A stretch of 64,000 nucleotides of DNA from 73-13 sp035555435 (GCA_035555435.1 DATMGN010000033.1:23676-87675), one strand, 5' to 3'; numbered from the stretch's first letter, positions 26,390 through 36,630 are shown. Notes: generated from the letters alone by a model not told the origin. Numbers and translations: made by a program.

Positions 26390-28012
26390 CTACGGTGCCC
26401 TGTCGAACGTCCCGAGCCCCCACCGGTCGAAATAGGCGAGCGTGACGGACGTCGCCGAGGCGCCGGTCACATCGAACGCGGCGCTCGATCTCGAGCCGGC
26501 GGGCGCTTCCTCCCCCGACACGTCGAAGGCGAATACATCGCCGTCCCACGGCGTGAGGCGGATCTCGAAGCTCCCGGTCGGCCCGAGCCGTCCGAGCAGT
26601 CCGTCGCCGTCGACCGTGATCTCGAGATCGCCGTAGTAGTCGCTCAGATACGCGCCCGCGTAGGTGGCGAGCTCCCGCGGTGCCGTCGCGTCGGCGGGGC
26701 GTGTCGCGCCGACGAGGTCGCCCTCCGGCTCGAAGTAGTGGGCGAACGCCGCCTCGTAGGCGGGTGCCCAGTCCCGCGTCTCGTGGCCGTACAGGACGAC
26801 GTCGAGGAACGCCGAGACGACGGCCTCGGCGGCGCCGACGGGTGAGCCGTTGGTCAGCGCGACGATCCCGAGGCCGAGTCCCGGGAGCAGCCGGAAGTTG
26901 GTGCCGGTGCCGAGGATGAACGCGCCGGAGTGCGAGACGGTGGGCCGCCCGTTCAGCGCGGTGCCGACGTTGAACCCGTACCCGTACTCGCCGCCGCGGT
27001 CGCCAAGCGCCGAGGGCCGGCCGCTCACGATCTGTCCGGAGATCGCGGGCAGCAGGGCGTCCTCGGCGATGAGCACGTCGCCGTCGCGTTCGCCGCCCGC
27101 GAGCACGAGCTTCATCCACTCGGCCAGGTCGATGACGTTCGACGAGACGCCGCCGGCCGGGGACTCGGGGTCCGGGTCGCGCTCGTACAGCGGCGCGAAG
27201 CCGCCGTCGACGAGGGCGTTGATCGTCGCGCGGTCGGGGCGCGCGAGGTAGTCCGCGTAGCGGGCGCTCGTCGAGGTCATCCCGAGCGGCGCGAAGAGCG
27301 TCTTCTCGGCGAGAGTCTCCCAGTCCGTGCCGGCGGCGGCGGCCGTCGCCTCGCCCGCGACGGTGATGCCGAAGTTGGAGTAGTTGTAGGTGCTGCGGAA
27401 GGCGTCGAGCGGCAGCAGTCGCAGGCGCTCCAGGATCGTGGCGCGGTCGAATCCGAGCGTCTCGAGGTCGTCGCCCGCGCCGGTGTAGAGCCCGGAGCGG
27501 TGCGTCATATAGTCGGCGATGGTCGCGTGCTGCGTGACGTACGGGTCGGCGAGCGAGAAGTCCGGGAGCAGCTGGCGCACGGGCGTGTCCCACTCGAGGA
27601 TCCCGTCGCTCACCGCCTTCGCGATGATGGTGCCGGTCAGCGACTTCGACACCGAGGCGACTTGGAATACGGTCGAGGCGCCGACCGGGTCGTCCGCCCC
27701 CGCGACCTTCGTCCCGTAGCCCTCGGCGAACGCGGTCTCGTCCCCGAGCACGACCGCGACCGACATCCCCGGCACGCCGCTGTGCGTCAGCACGCGCTCG
27801 ATGATGGCCGGGAGCGCCGCGAGGCCCCGCTCCACGCCCGCGTCGAGACCTCCCGGGATCGCGATCGAGTCCCCGGTCGGACTGCCGTCGGCGACGTCGA
27901 TCGCGAGCGTCGGACTCGGCTCGGGCACCGGTGCCGCGCAGGCGGACAGCGCGAGCAGGGCGCCGACCGTCGCGGCGACCGCGGGCGGGAGTCGCCGCCG
28001 GTCAGTCGGCAT
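26390..28012 (-). CDS. Lipoprotein serine beta-lactamase-like / penicillin-binding hydrolase
   Basis: 540 residues. The N-terminus is a lipoprotein signal with lipobox LSAC (Cys25). The class C beta-lactamase/PBP4-like fold is shown by SxxK (S120-V-S-K123, ASVSKSLTG), YxN (YNYSNFG) and the HSG motif (VSHSGAF). After the catalytic domain (to about 400) comes a C-terminal beta-barrel-like extension of about 130 residues, as in esterase/peptidase members of this family. Whether it hydrolyses beta-lactams, D-amino peptides or esters cannot be told. Its ATG overlaps the pyk stop by 11 bases, so it is probably translated by coupling. Confidence 0.9.
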   Translation of the reverse strand: MPTDRRRLPPAVAATVGALLALSACAAPVPEPSPTLAIDVADGSPTGDSIAIPGGLDAGVERGLAALPAIIERVLTHSGVPGMSVAVVLGDETAFAEGYGTKVAGADDPVGASTVFQVASVSKSLTGTIIAKAVSDGILEWDTPVRQLLPDFSLADPYVTQHATIADYMTHRSGLYTGAGDDLETLGFDRATILERLRLLPLDAFRSTYNYSNFGITVAGEATAAAAGTDWETLAEKTLFAPLGMTSTSARYADYLARPDRATINALVDGGFAPLYERDPDPESPAGGVSSNVIDLAEWMKLVLAGGERDGDVLIAEDALLPAISGQIVSGRPSALGDRGGEYGYGFNVGTALNGRPTVSHSGAFILGTGTNFRLLPGLGLGIVALTNGSPVGAAEAVVSAFLDVVLYGHETRDWAPAYEAAFAHYFEPEGDLVGATRPADATAPRELATYAGAYLSDYYGDLEITVDGDGLLGRLGPTGSFEIRLTPWDGDVFAFDVSGEEAPAGSRSSAAFDVTGASATSVTLAYFDRWGLGTFDRAP

Positions 28013-29459
28013 GCGCCCCGGACTCCCAGGTGCGGGGCTCGGCCTCGATCATCTCCCCCACCCGGTGCACCCGGATGTCGTTGGTCGACCCCGCGCGCCC
28101 GGGCGGCGTGCCGCTGATCACGACGACGGGCTCCCCGTGCTCGATGAGGTCGGAGGCGGTGAGGAACTCGTCGACCTGGTGCACCATGGCGTCGGTGTCG
28201 TCCACGCGCGGCACGACGTGCGACTGGATGCCCCAGATGAGCGACATGCGGCGCTCGATGACGGGATGCGGGGTGAACGCGAGCATCGGGATCCGGAAGC
28301 GCAACCTTGCCATCCGGCGGGCCGAGTCCCCCGACTCGGTGAAGACGCACACGTATCGGGCGTCGACGAAGTCGGCGACCTCGGCCGCCGCGAGCGTGAT
28401 CGCGCCGCCCTGCGTGCGCGGCTTGGTGCCGAGCGGCGGGATCCGCTCGAGCCCCCGCTCCTCCGTCGAGTCGACGATGCGCGCCATCGTCTGCACGGTG
28501 ATGACGGGGTACGCGCCGACGCTCGTCTCCCCCGACAGCATGACCGCGTCGGCGCCGTCCAGAATCGCGTTCGCGACGTCGCTCGTCTCGGCACGCGTCG
28601 GGACCGGGTTCTCGATCATCGACTCGAGCATCTGTGTCGCGACGATGACGGGCTTCGCCATCCGCCGCGCCTTCATGACGATGTCCTTCTGCACGAGCGG
28701 GACGACCTCGAGGGGCAGCTCGACCCCGAGGTCGCCGCGCGCGACCATGATCGCGTCGAAGGCGTCGATGATGCCGTCGATCGCCTCGACCGCCTGCGGC
28801 TTCTCGATCTTCGCGATGACGGGGACGCGGACGCCCTCCTCGGCCATGATCTCGTGCACGCGGGTGACGTCGGCGGCGTCGCGGACGAACGACAGCGCGA
28901 TGAAGTCGGCGCCGAGCTTCAAGCCCCAGCGCAGGTCGGCTTCGTCCTTCTCCGAGAGCGCCGGCACGTTGACGGCGACGCCGGGCAGGTTGATGCCCTT
29001 GTTGTTGGAGACGAAGCCGCCGACGACGACGCGGGTGACGACCCGCACGCCATCCGTCGAGACGACCTGGACCTTGACCTTCCCGTCATCGATGAGCAGG
29101 AAGTCCCCGGGCGACACGTCCTGCGGCAGGCCCTTGAACGTCGTGCCGACGAGCTCCTTGGTGCCTTCCACGTCTTCGGTCGTGATGGTGAACGTGTCGC
29201 CGATTGCGAGCTCGTGCGGCCCGGCGGCAAACTTGCCGAGGCGGATCTTGGGTCCCTGGAGGTCGATGAGGACGCCGATGTTGCGCCCGACGTCGGCCGC
29301 CGCCCGGCGGAGGTTGCGGTACACCTCCTCGTGCACCGCGTAGGTGCCGTGGCTCAGGTTCATCCGGGCGACGTCGACACCGGCCTCGAGGATCGCCCGG
29401 ATGTTGTCATAGCTGCTCGTGGCCGGCCCGAGGGTGGCCACGATCTTGGCTCGACGCAT
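28002..29459 (-). CDS. pyk: Pyruvate kinase
   Basis: Converts phosphoenolpyruvate and ADP to pyruvate and ATP. 485 residues, from MRRAKIVATLGPATS at the ATG at 29459; the frame stays open further up but only over gltD. Present: ARMNLSHG, the substrate/metal loop IAKIEKPQAVEAIDGII with the catalytic Lys and Glu, VARGDLGVELP and MLSGETSVGAYP. The C-terminal regulatory domain is complete (CVFTESGDSARRMARLR). Next to it is the lipoprotein hydrolase gene, overlapping by 11 bases. The pyk-adjacent trp/lgt neighbourhood is typical of actinobacteria (M. tuberculosis has trpCBA-lgt-pykA), though gltBD is inserted here. Confidence 0.98.
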   Translation of the reverse strand: MRRAKIVATLGPATSSYDNIRAILEAGVDVARMNLSHGTYAVHEEVYRNLRRAAADVGRNIGVLIDLQGPKIRLGKFAAGPHELAIGDTFTITTEDVEGTKELVGTTFKGLPQDVSPGDFLLIDDGKVKVQVVSTDGVRVVTRVVVGGFVSNNKGINLPGVAVNVPALSEKDEADLRWGLKLGADFIALSFVRDAADVTRVHEIMAEEGVRVPVIAKIEKPQAVEAIDGIIDAFDAIMVARGDLGVELPLEVVPLVQKDIVMKARRMAKPVIVATQMLESMIENPVPTRAETSDVANAILDGADAVMLSGETSVGAYPVITVQTMARIVDSTEERGLERIPPLGTKPRTQGGAITLAAAEVADFVDARYVCVFTESGDSARRMARLRFRIPMLAFTPHPVIERRMSLIWGIQSHVVPRVDDTDAMVHQVDEFLTASDLIEHGEPVVVISGTPPGRAGSTNDIRVHRVGEMIEAEPRTWESGAHAD

Positions 29460-29502
29460 GATTCTCCGCTCAGTGGTGGTGGGAGCCTCTCGGCCTCGCT
29501 GG

Positions 29503-30960
29503 TCAGACGGCGATGGCGCGCTCCGAGGCACGCACGGGCGACGGGAGCTCCGTCTCGCCCTCGAGGAACCGGTCGATCGCGGCCGCCGCCGCGCGGCCCT
29601 CCGCGATCGCCCAGACGATGAGGGACTGGCCTCGACCCGCGTCGCCCGCGACGAAGACGCCGGACGAGCTCGTCTCGTAGTCGTCGTCGCGCTCGATCGT
29701 GCCGCGCTGGGCGACGGGCAGTGGGAACTGCGCCTCGATCGCCTGCGTCTCGGGACCGGTGAAGCCCATCGCGATGAGCACGAGATCGGCGGGGATCTCC
29801 CGCTCGGTCCCGGACTTGGGGATGCGGCGCCCGTCGACGTACTCGGTCTCGGCGACGCGCAGCGCGACGACCTCGCCTGCCGCGTTGCCGATGAACTCGA
29901 CGGTCGAGGCGAGGTAGACCCGCTCGCCGCCCTCCTCGTGCGCACTCGAGATCTCGAACACGTGCGGGGTCATGGGCCACGGCTCGCTGAGCGGCCGCTC
30001 CGAGGGCGGCTGCTTGCCGATCGCGAGGTTGGTGACCGACAGCGCCCCCTGACGGTGCGCCGTGCCGATGCAGTCGGCGCCGGTGTCGCCGCCTCCGATG
30101 ACGATGACGTGCTTGCCGTCCGCCGTGATCTGGCCGGGCACCTGGTCGCCGGCGACGGCGCGGTTGGACTCCACGAGGTAGTCCATCGCGAAGTGGACGC
30201 CGAGCAGGTCGCGTCCCGGGATCGGCAGATCGCGCGGGATCGTCGCACCCGTGGCGACGAGTACCGCGTCGTAGCGCTCGCGCAGCTCCGCCCAGGTGAT
30301 GTCGACGCCGATCTCGACGCCGGCGCGGAACCGGGTGCCCTCCGCCTGCATCTGGCCGAGGCGCAGCTCGAGGTGGCGCTTCTCCATCTTGAAGTCGGGG
30401 ATACCGTAGCGCAGCAGGCCGCCGAGCCGGTCGTCGCGCTCGTAGACGGCGACGGTGTGGCCGGCTCGGGTGAGCTGCTGGGCGGCGGCGAGGCCCGCCG
30501 GTCCGGATCCGACGACGGCGACGGTCTTGCCGGTGAGGCGCTGCGGCGGGTGCGGCTGCACCCACCCGTTCTGCCACGCCTGCTCGATGATGTTCGCCTC
30601 GACCTGCTTGATCGTCACGGCAGGCTGGTTGATGCCGAGCACGCACGCGGATTCGCAGGGCGCCGGGCACAGGATGCCGGTGAACTCGGGGAAGTTGTTC
30701 GTCAGGTGCAGCCGCTCGATCGCCTGCATGCCCTCGCCCCGCCACGTGAGGTCGTTCCATTCGGGGATGAGGTTGCCGAGCGGGCAGCCCTGGTGGCAGA
30801 ACGCGACGCCGCAGTCCATGCAGCGCCCGGCCTGTCGCCGGATGACGGTCTGGTCGGCGGCCTCGTAGACCTCGCGCCAGTCCATGAGACGCACCGGCAC
30901 GGGCCGGCGCGGGGTCAGCTCGCGTTCACGGGTCTTGAGGAAGCCCTTCGGGTCAGCCAC
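29503..30960 (-). CDS. gltD: Glutamate synthase (NADPH) small subunit
   Basis: Small subunit of glutamate synthase: passes electrons from NADPH via FAD and Fe-S clusters to GltB. 485 residues. The N-terminal region has two Cys clusters (CMDCGVAFCHQGCPLGN and CPAPCESAC) for [4Fe-4S] centres, then an FAD-binding GSGPAGLAAAQQL and an NADPH-binding GGGDTGADCIGTA, and a second dinucleotide-fold region ending FVAGDAGRGQSLIVWAIAEG. The start is GTG, overlapping the gltB stop by eight bases, so translation is coupled and stoichiometric. Confidence 0.97.
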   Translation of the reverse strand: MADPKGFLKTRERELTPRRPVPVRLMDWREVYEAADQTVIRRQAGRCMDCGVAFCHQGCPLGNLIPEWNDLTWRGEGMQAIERLHLTNNFPEFTGILCPAPCESACVLGINQPAVTIKQVEANIIEQAWQNGWVQPHPPQRLTGKTVAVVGSGPAGLAAAQQLTRAGHTVAVYERDDRLGGLLRYGIPDFKMEKRHLELRLGQMQAEGTRFRAGVEIGVDITWAELRERYDAVLVATGATIPRDLPIPGRDLLGVHFAMDYLVESNRAVAGDQVPGQITADGKHVIVIGGGDTGADCIGTAHRQGALSVTNLAIGKQPPSERPLSEPWPMTPHVFEISSAHEEGGERVYLASTVEFIGNAAGEVVALRVAETEYVDGRRIPKSGTEREIPADLVLIAMGFTGPETQAIEAQFPLPVAQRGTIERDDDYETSSSGVFVAGDAGRGQSLIVWAIAEGRAAAAAIDRFLEGETELPSPVRASERAIAV

Positions 30961-33900
30961 CGGTCACCTCCATGATTCGGCTCCATGCGATCTCGCCGTC
31001 CGGGTCGAGACCTTCGTCGATCGCCTGCTGCCTCGTCTGCAGGACTGCGGCGTAGTCGCGCGGCAGCACCTTGACGAAGCGTTCGACGGTCGCATCCCAG
31101 TCGTCGAGCAGGCGCTGCGCGAGCACGGAGTCCGTCTCGTCGCGGTGGCGCTCGATGACGTCGCGCAGGATCTCCGCGTCGGCGCCGCTGAGCGGCAGCA
31201 GCTCGAGCTCGCCGGAGGCGAGCGAGTCCTGGTTGACGCGCTCGCGCTTGAGCCCGTTGACGTAGGCGATGCCGCCGGACATGCCGGCGCCGAGGTTGCG
31301 CCCGACGCCGCCGAGGATCACCGCGAGGCCGCCCGTCATGTATTCGAGCGCGTGGTCGCCGACGCCCTCCACGACCGCGGTCGCGCCGGAGTTGCGCACG
31401 AGGAAGCGCTCGCCCACGAGGCCGCGGATGAACATGCTCCCGCTCGTCGCGCCGTAGCCGATGACGTTGCCGGCGATGACGTTCTTCTCCGCGGGGTAGA
31501 CGCTGAGGCGGTCGGGGCGGATGACGATCTCGCCGCCGGAGAGGCCCTTGCCGACGTAGTCGTTCGCGTCGCCTTCGAGCCGCAGCACGATGCCGGACGG
31601 GAGGAAGGCGCCGAGCGACTGTCCCGCGACGCCGCGCAGGTTGACGGTGATCGTCCCGGCGGGCAGCCCGTGCTCGCCGTGGCGGACCGTGACCTCGTGG
31701 CCGAGCATGGTGCCGACGGCGCGCTCCGTGTTCTGGATGGGCAGGTCGATCGTGACCGGCTCGCGGCGCTCGAGGGCGGGGCCCGCGAGGTGCAGCAGGC
31801 GCACGTCGAAGTGTTCGTCGATCTCGTGGTCCTGCGCGGTGCGGTTGCGCCGCGGCTCAGCGAGGTCGAATCTCCCGCCAGCGAAGACGGGTTCGAGGTC
31901 GAGCCCGTCGGCCTTCCAGTGCTCGATCGCGCGGTCGACGTCGAGCAGGTCGGCGCGGCCGATGATCTCGTCGAGGTTGCGCACGCCGAGCTCCGCGAGG
32001 AGCTCACGGACCTCCTGCGCGAGGTACTCGAAGAAGGTCTCGACGAACTCGGGCTTGCCCGTGTAGCGGGCGCGCAGCTCCGGGTTCTGCGTCGCGACGC
32101 CGACGGGGCAGGTGTCGAGGTGGCAGACCCGCATGAGGATGCAGCCGGAGACGACGAGCGGCGCCGTCGCGAAGCCGTACTCCTCCGCGCCGAGCAGCGC
32201 CGCGATGAGCACGTCGCGCCCCGTCTTCATCTGGCCGTCGACCTGGACGACGACGCGGTCGCGCATGCCGTTGAGCATGAGTGTCTGCTGCGCCTCGGCG
32301 AGCCCGATCTCCCACGGCGTCCCCGCGTGCTTGAGCGAGTTGAGCGGGGAGGCGCCCGTGCCGCCGTCGTGGCCGGACACGAGGATGACGTCGGCCTTGG
32401 CCTTCGCGACACCGGCGGCGACGGCCCCGATGCCCGACTGACTCACGAGCTTGACGTGCACGCGCGCGGACGGGTTCGCCCGCTTGACGTCGAAGATCAG
32501 CTGCTTGAGGTCTTCGATCGAGTAGATGTCGTGGTGCGGCGGCGGCGAGATGAGCCCGACGCCGGCGGTGCCGTGCCGCGTGCGGGCGACCCACGGGTAC
32601 ACCTTGCTCGCCGGCAGCTGGCCGCCCTCGCCGGGCTTCGCGCCCTGGGCCATCTTGATCTGGATGTCGGTCGCGTGCGTCAGATACATCGAGGTGACGC
32701 CGAAGCGGCCCGAGGCGACCTGCTTGATCGCGCTGCGGCGCTGCGGGTCGAGCAGGCGGTCGACGTCCTCGCCGCCTTCGCCCGTGTTGGAGCGCCCGCC
32801 GAGGCGATTCATGGCGACGGCGAGCGTCTCGTGCGCCTCTCGGGAGATCGAGCCGTAGCTCATGGCGCCCGTGTTGAAGCGCTTGACGATCTCGGAGATC
32901 GGCTCGACCTCGTCGATCGGGACGGGTGGCCGCTCGCCCGTGCGGATCTTGAACAGTCCGCGCAGCGTCATGAGGCGCTCCGCCTGCTCGTCCACGAGCT
33001 TCGTGTAGTCCCGGAAGATGTCGTAGCGGCGCTCCCGCGTCGCGTGCTGCAGCCGGAAGACGGTGTCCGGGTTGAAGAGGTGCGGGGGGCCGCTGCGGCG
33101 CCACTGGTACTCGCCGCCGTTTTCGAGGCGCTCGTGGGCGAGCGTCGCCGCCTCGCGCGGGTACGCGCGCTCGTGGCGGTCCGCGTTCTCCTTCGCGATG
33201 ACCTCGATGCCGACGCCGCCGAGGATCGAGCGAGTGCCCGTGAAGTACTCGTCGACGAGTTCCTGCGAGAGTCCGACGGCCTCGAAGCACTGCGCGCCCG
33301 CGTAGGACGAGACGGTTGAGATGCCCATCTTGGACATGATCTTCAGGACGCCCTTGCCGAGCGCCTTGATGAGGTTCGCGACCGCCTTCTCCGGGGAGAT
33401 GCCGTCGATCATGCCGCGTCGGACGAGGTCCTCGGCGGTCTCCATCGCGAGGTACGGGTTGACGGCGGACGCGCCGTAGCCGATGAGGAGCGCCACGTGG
33501 TGCACCTCGCGGACGTCCCCCGCCTCGACGATGAGCCCGGTGCGCATGCGCGTGCCCGAGCGGATCAGGTGGTGGTGGACCGCGGAGAGCATGAGGAGCG
33601 ACGGGATCGGCGCGTAGTCCTTGTCCGAGTCGCGATCCGACAGCACGATGAACTCGGCACCGCGTTCGATCGCCGCGTCGGCCTCCGCGCACATCTCGCG
33701 CAGCCGCTTGGCGACCTCCTTGCCACCCTCGAGCACGTCGTAGAGGCCCTTGATCGTGACCGAGCGGATCCCCGCGCGACCGTCGATGTGCTGGATCTTC
33801 GCGAGCTCGTCGTTGTCGATGACGGGGAACGTCAGGGAGACCTGTCGTGCGTGCTCCGGGCTCTCGCTCAGCAGGTTGCGCTCGGGGCCGAGTCCCGCCC

Positions 33901-35533
33901 GCATCGAGGTGACGACCTCTTCGCGGATGGAGTCGAGCGGCGGGTTCGTGACCTGCGCGAACTGCTGCGTGAAGTAGTCGAAGAGCGTCCTGGGTCGGTC
34001 GGAGAGCACCGCGATCGGCGTGTCGGAGCCCATCGCGCCGATGGGCTCGGCGCCGTTCCTCGCCATCGGGGTGATGAGGATGCGCACCTCTTCCTCCGTG
34101 TAGCCGAAGGTGCGCTGGCGCCGCGCGACCGATAGGGGTGTGTGCACGATGTGCTCGCGCTCGGGCAGGTCGGCGAGCGCGATCCGCTCGCTCGCAAGCC
34201 ACTCCTCGTACGGCGCCGCGTGCGCGAGCTCGGACTTGATCTCGTCGTCCTCGATGATCCGGCCCGCGGCCGTGTCGACGAGGAACATCCGACCGGGTCG
34301 CAGCCGGCCCTTGCGCACGACCTTCGACGGGTCGATCGCGTGCACGCCGATCTCGCTCGCGAGCACGACGAGTCCCTCGTCGGTGACGAGGTAACGGCTC
34401 GGACGCAATCCGTTTCGGTCGAGCGTGCCGCCGACGAGCGTGCCGTCGGTGAAGACGAGCGCGGCGGGGCCGTCCCATGGCTCCATGAGCATCGAGTGGT
34501 ACTCGTAGAACGCGCGCCTGGCCGGGTCGACGTCGGTGCGGTTCTCGTATGCCTCGGGGACGCACATCATCATCGCGTGCGGCAGCGAGCGCCCCGCGAG
34601 CACGAGCAGTTCGATGACCTCGTCGAGGCTCGCGGAGTCGGATGCGCCCGCCGCGTTGATCGGGTAGAGCTGCGTGAGGTCGCCGAGGACCTCGGAGCTC
34701 AGCTGGGACTGCCGTGCACGCATCCAGTTGCGATTGCCCTGCACGGTGTTGATCTCGCCGTTGTGCGCGAGCATCCGGAAGGGCTGGGCGAGTGGCCACG
34801 ACGGGAACGTGTTCGTCGAGTAGCGCGAGTGCACGAGCGCGAGCTTCGACGCGAATCGCTCGTCCGACAGGTCCGGGTAGAAGGGCTCGAGTTGGAGCGT
34901 CGTGACCATGCCCTTGTAGACGAGGGTGCGAGACGACAACGAGGGGAAGTACACCTCGTGGCCGTGCTCCGCGCGCTTGCGCAGCCGGAAGGCCTGGCGC
35001 TCGAGTTCGATCCCGCTCGCGGTCGCGCCGCGGTCGCCCGGGCGGATCGAGGCGACGAAGAGCTGCTCGAACGCGGGCATCGCCTCGCGGGCCAGCTTGC
35101 CGAGCGAGTCGGGCGCCGTCGGGACCTCGCGCCAGCCGAGCACGCGGAGATCCTCCTCCTCGGCGATCCGCGCGATCCCGGCCTTGACCGCATCGCGCTG
35201 CGTTGCATCGGTGGGCAGGAACGCCATGCCGACGGCGTAGCGACCGCTCTGCGGCAGCTCGAAGTCCGTGACCTCGCGCAGGAACGCGTCGGGGATCTGC
35301 GTGATGATGCCGGCGCCATCGCCGGTGCCTGCGTCGGAACCGATCGCGCCGCGGTGCTCGAGGTGGCGCAGGGCGTCGAGCGCCGTCTCGATGATGTCGT
35401 GGCCGGCGGTGCCACGGAGGGTCGCGACCATGGCCAGGCCGCAGGCGTCCTTCTCGAAACGCGGGTCGTAGAGACCCGCTGAATCGGGCACGACGGTAAA
35501 CCGCCGGAAGGGAGATGCAACTACGGGGTCCAT
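30953..35533 (-). CDS. gltB: Glutamate synthase large subunit
   Basis: Large subunit of ferredoxin/NADPH-type glutamate synthase, forming two glutamates from glutamine and 2-oxoglutarate. 1526 residues from the ATG at 35533 (MDPVVASPFRR). The class II amidotransferase domain begins at Cys31 (KDACGLAM), so a 30-residue propeptide is presumably removed. Then come the central domain, the FMN-binding synthase barrel (SVGAxxP-like GEGGEDVDR..., RSNTGEGGE), the [3Fe-4S] cysteines (CILMRVCHLDTCPVG) and the C-terminal beta-helix domain (GKGLSGGEIVIRP). GAGGA ribosome-binding-like GAGGA lies ten bases before the start. Together with gltD this is the main ammonia-assimilation route with glutamine synthetase. 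Confidence 0.97.
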   Translation of the reverse strand: MDPVVASPFRRFTVVPDSAGLYDPRFEKDACGLAMVATLRGTAGHDIIETALDALRHLEHRGAIGSDAGTGDGAGIITQIPDAFLREVTDFELPQSGRYAVGMAFLPTDATQRDAVKAGIARIAEEEDLRVLGWREVPTAPDSLGKLAREAMPAFEQLFVASIRPGDRGATASGIELERQAFRLRKRAEHGHEVYFPSLSSRTLVYKGMVTTLQLEPFYPDLSDERFASKLALVHSRYSTNTFPSWPLAQPFRMLAHNGEINTVQGNRNWMRARQSQLSSEVLGDLTQLYPINAAGASDSASLDEVIELLVLAGRSLPHAMMMCVPEAYENRTDVDPARRAFYEYHSMLMEPWDGPAALVFTDGTLVGGTLDRNGLRPSRYLVTDEGLVVLASEIGVHAIDPSKVVRKGRLRPGRMFLVDTAAGRIIEDDEIKSELAHAAPYEEWLASERIALADLPEREHIVHTPLSVARRQRTFGYTEEEVRILITPMARNGAEPIGAMGSDTPIAVLSDRPRTLFDYFTQQFAQVTNPPLDSIREEVVTSMRAGLGPERNLLSESPEHARQVSLTFPVIDNDELAKIQHIDGRAGIRSVTIKGLYDVLEGGKEVAKRLREMCAEADAAIERGAEFIVLSDRDSDKDYAPIPSLLMLSAVHHHLIRSGTRMRTGLIVEAGDVREVHHVALLIGYGASAVNPYLAMETAEDLVRRGMIDGISPEKAVANLIKALGKGVLKIMSKMGISTVSSYAGAQCFEAVGLSQELVDEYFTGTRSILGGVGIEVIAKENADRHERAYPREAATLAHERLENGGEYQWRRSGPPHLFNPDTVFRLQHATRERRYDIFRDYTKLVDEQAERLMTLRGLFKIRTGERPPVPIDEVEPISEIVKRFNTGAMSYGSISREAHETLAVAMNRLGGRSNTGEGGEDVDRLLDPQRRSAIKQVASGRFGVTSMYLTHATDIQIKMAQGAKPGEGGQLPASKVYPWVARTRHGTAGVGLISPPPHHDIYSIEDLKQLIFDVKRANPSARVHVKLVSQSGIGAVAAGVAKAKADVILVSGHDGGTGASPLNSLKHAGTPWEIGLAEAQQTLMLNGMRDRVVVQVDGQMKTGRDVLIAALLGAEEYGFATAPLVVSGCILMRVCHLDTCPVGVATQNPELRARYTGKPEFVETFFEYLAQEVRELLAELGVRNLDEIIGRADLLDVDRAIEHWKADGLDLEPVFAGGRFDLAEPRRNRTAQDHEIDEHFDVRLLHLAGPALERREPVTIDLPIQNTERAVGTMLGHEVTVRHGEHGLPAGTITVNLRGVAGQSLGAFLPSGIVLRLEGDANDYVGKGLSGGEIVIRPDRLSVYPAEKNVIAGNVIGYGATSGSMFIRGLVGERFLVRNSGATAVVEGVGDHALEYMTGGLAVILGGVGRNLGAGMSGGIAYVNGLKRERVNQDSLASGELELLPLSGADAEILRDVIERHRDETDSVLAQRLLDDWDATVERFVKVLPRDYAAVLQTRQQAIDEGLDPDGEIAWSRIMEVTGG

Positions 35534-35655
35534 GGAAACCGTCCTCACGAGTGTGGCTGGGAGGTGGGGCGGCGCTGACCCACGGAAGGTGTGGTGGACG
35601 CCCTCAAGCCGCGAATCCGCCCCCGCTTGTGGCGAGTCGTCCTGTCCTGACCTGT

Positions 35656-36630
35656 CTACTTCGCGGTGGTGGGCGCGAAGTCGGCATCCGTATACGTGTC
35701 GTCGGAGTCTACCGCAGCCCGTTTCGGGGTCCATTCACGACCCGCGAGATACGGACTCGGCTCCCGGCCCGGGTGCCGCGCGGACTGCACGACCCAGATC
35801 GCCAGGCCGATCGCGATCGCGAGGATCGCGCCCCAGTCGTTGATCCGCAGGCCGAGCAGGATCTCGCTCGGGTCGAGCCGGATGGCTTCGAGCCAGGCGC
35901 GCCCGATCCCGTACCAGATGAGATAGAGGGCGAAGACCTTGCCCCACTGAAGGTGGAAGCGCTTGCCGAGGAAGAGCAGGAGCGCCGCGCCGACGACGTT
36001 CCAGATCATCTCGTAGAGGAACGTCGGGTGGAAGAGCGTGCCCTCCGGGAGTCCGACGGGGAACGCCGGGTTCGAGGAGGCGATCTCCAGCCCCCAGGGC
36101 AGCGTCGTCGGGAGGCCGAAGATCTCGTGGTTGAACCAGTTGCCGATCCGGCCGAAGGCCTGCGCGAGCAGGAGCCCGGGCGCGATCGCGTCGACGACCG
36201 TGAGGAAGCGCAGGCCCGCGATCCGCGATCCGATCCAGACACCGAGCACGCCGAAGACGATCGACCCGAAGATCGCACCCCCGCCGTCCCAGATCCGGAT
36301 CACGGCCCACGGATCGGCGCCCGGGTAGAAGAAGTCGGTCGGGTGCGTGAGGACGTGCCAGACGCGGGCGCCGATGATGCCGAGCGGCACGGCCCAGATC
36401 ACGACGTCGATGATCGCCCACGGCTCGACCCCGCGTCGGCGAAGACGGACCTCGGTGAGCCACACCGCGACGACGATGCCGACGAGGATGCACAGGGCGT
36501 ACATGTGGATGTTGATGACCGTGCCGGTGCCGAGGAACGGCAGCCACTGCCCGATGGGGAGGCTGATCGGGACCTGCCACTCCGGAGGGGGGCTCGGGAT
36601 ACTGGCAGGGACGATGCTCAGCGGGACCAC
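35656..36630 (-). CDS. lgt: Prolipoprotein diacylglyceryl transferase
   Basis: Membrane enzyme that attaches diacylglycerol from phosphatidylglycerol to the lipobox cysteine of prelipoproteins. 324 residues with about seven membrane helices. The family motifs are seen: GARVWHVLTHP, RIWDGGGAIFGSI in the HGGL-like position, and GRIGNWFNHEIFG with the conserved Arg, Asn and Glu. Two candidate substrates are encoded in the window (18231-18755 and 26390-28012). A 7-bp inverted repeat CCGCGAA...TTCGCGG at 35611-35664 spans its end and may be part of a terminator; gltB starts 122 bases further on. In actinobacteria lgt normally follows trpA, as it does here apart from the plus-strand gene between them. 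Confidence 0.97.
   Translation of the reverse strand: MVPLSIVPASIPSPPPEWQVPISLPIGQWLPFLGTGTVINIHMYALCILVGIVVAVWLTEVRLRRRGVEPWAIIDVVIWAVPLGIIGARVWHVLTHPTDFFYPGADPWAVIRIWDGGGAIFGSIVFGVLGVWIGSRIAGLRFLTVVDAIAPGLLLAQAFGRIGNWFNHEIFGLPTTLPWGLEIASSNPAFPVGLPEGTLFHPTFLYEMIWNVVGAALLLFLGKRFHLQWGKVFALYLIWYGIGRAWLEAIRLDPSEILLGLRINDWGAILAIAIGLAIWVVQSARHPGREPSPYLAGREWTPKRAAVDSDDTYTDADFAPTTAK

Noticed and set aside
35611..35664. CCGCGAA...TTCGCGG as a strong lgt terminator
   Set aside because: Seven-base arms around a loop over 40 bases are too weak for a confident call, and one arm is inside the lgt coding end.
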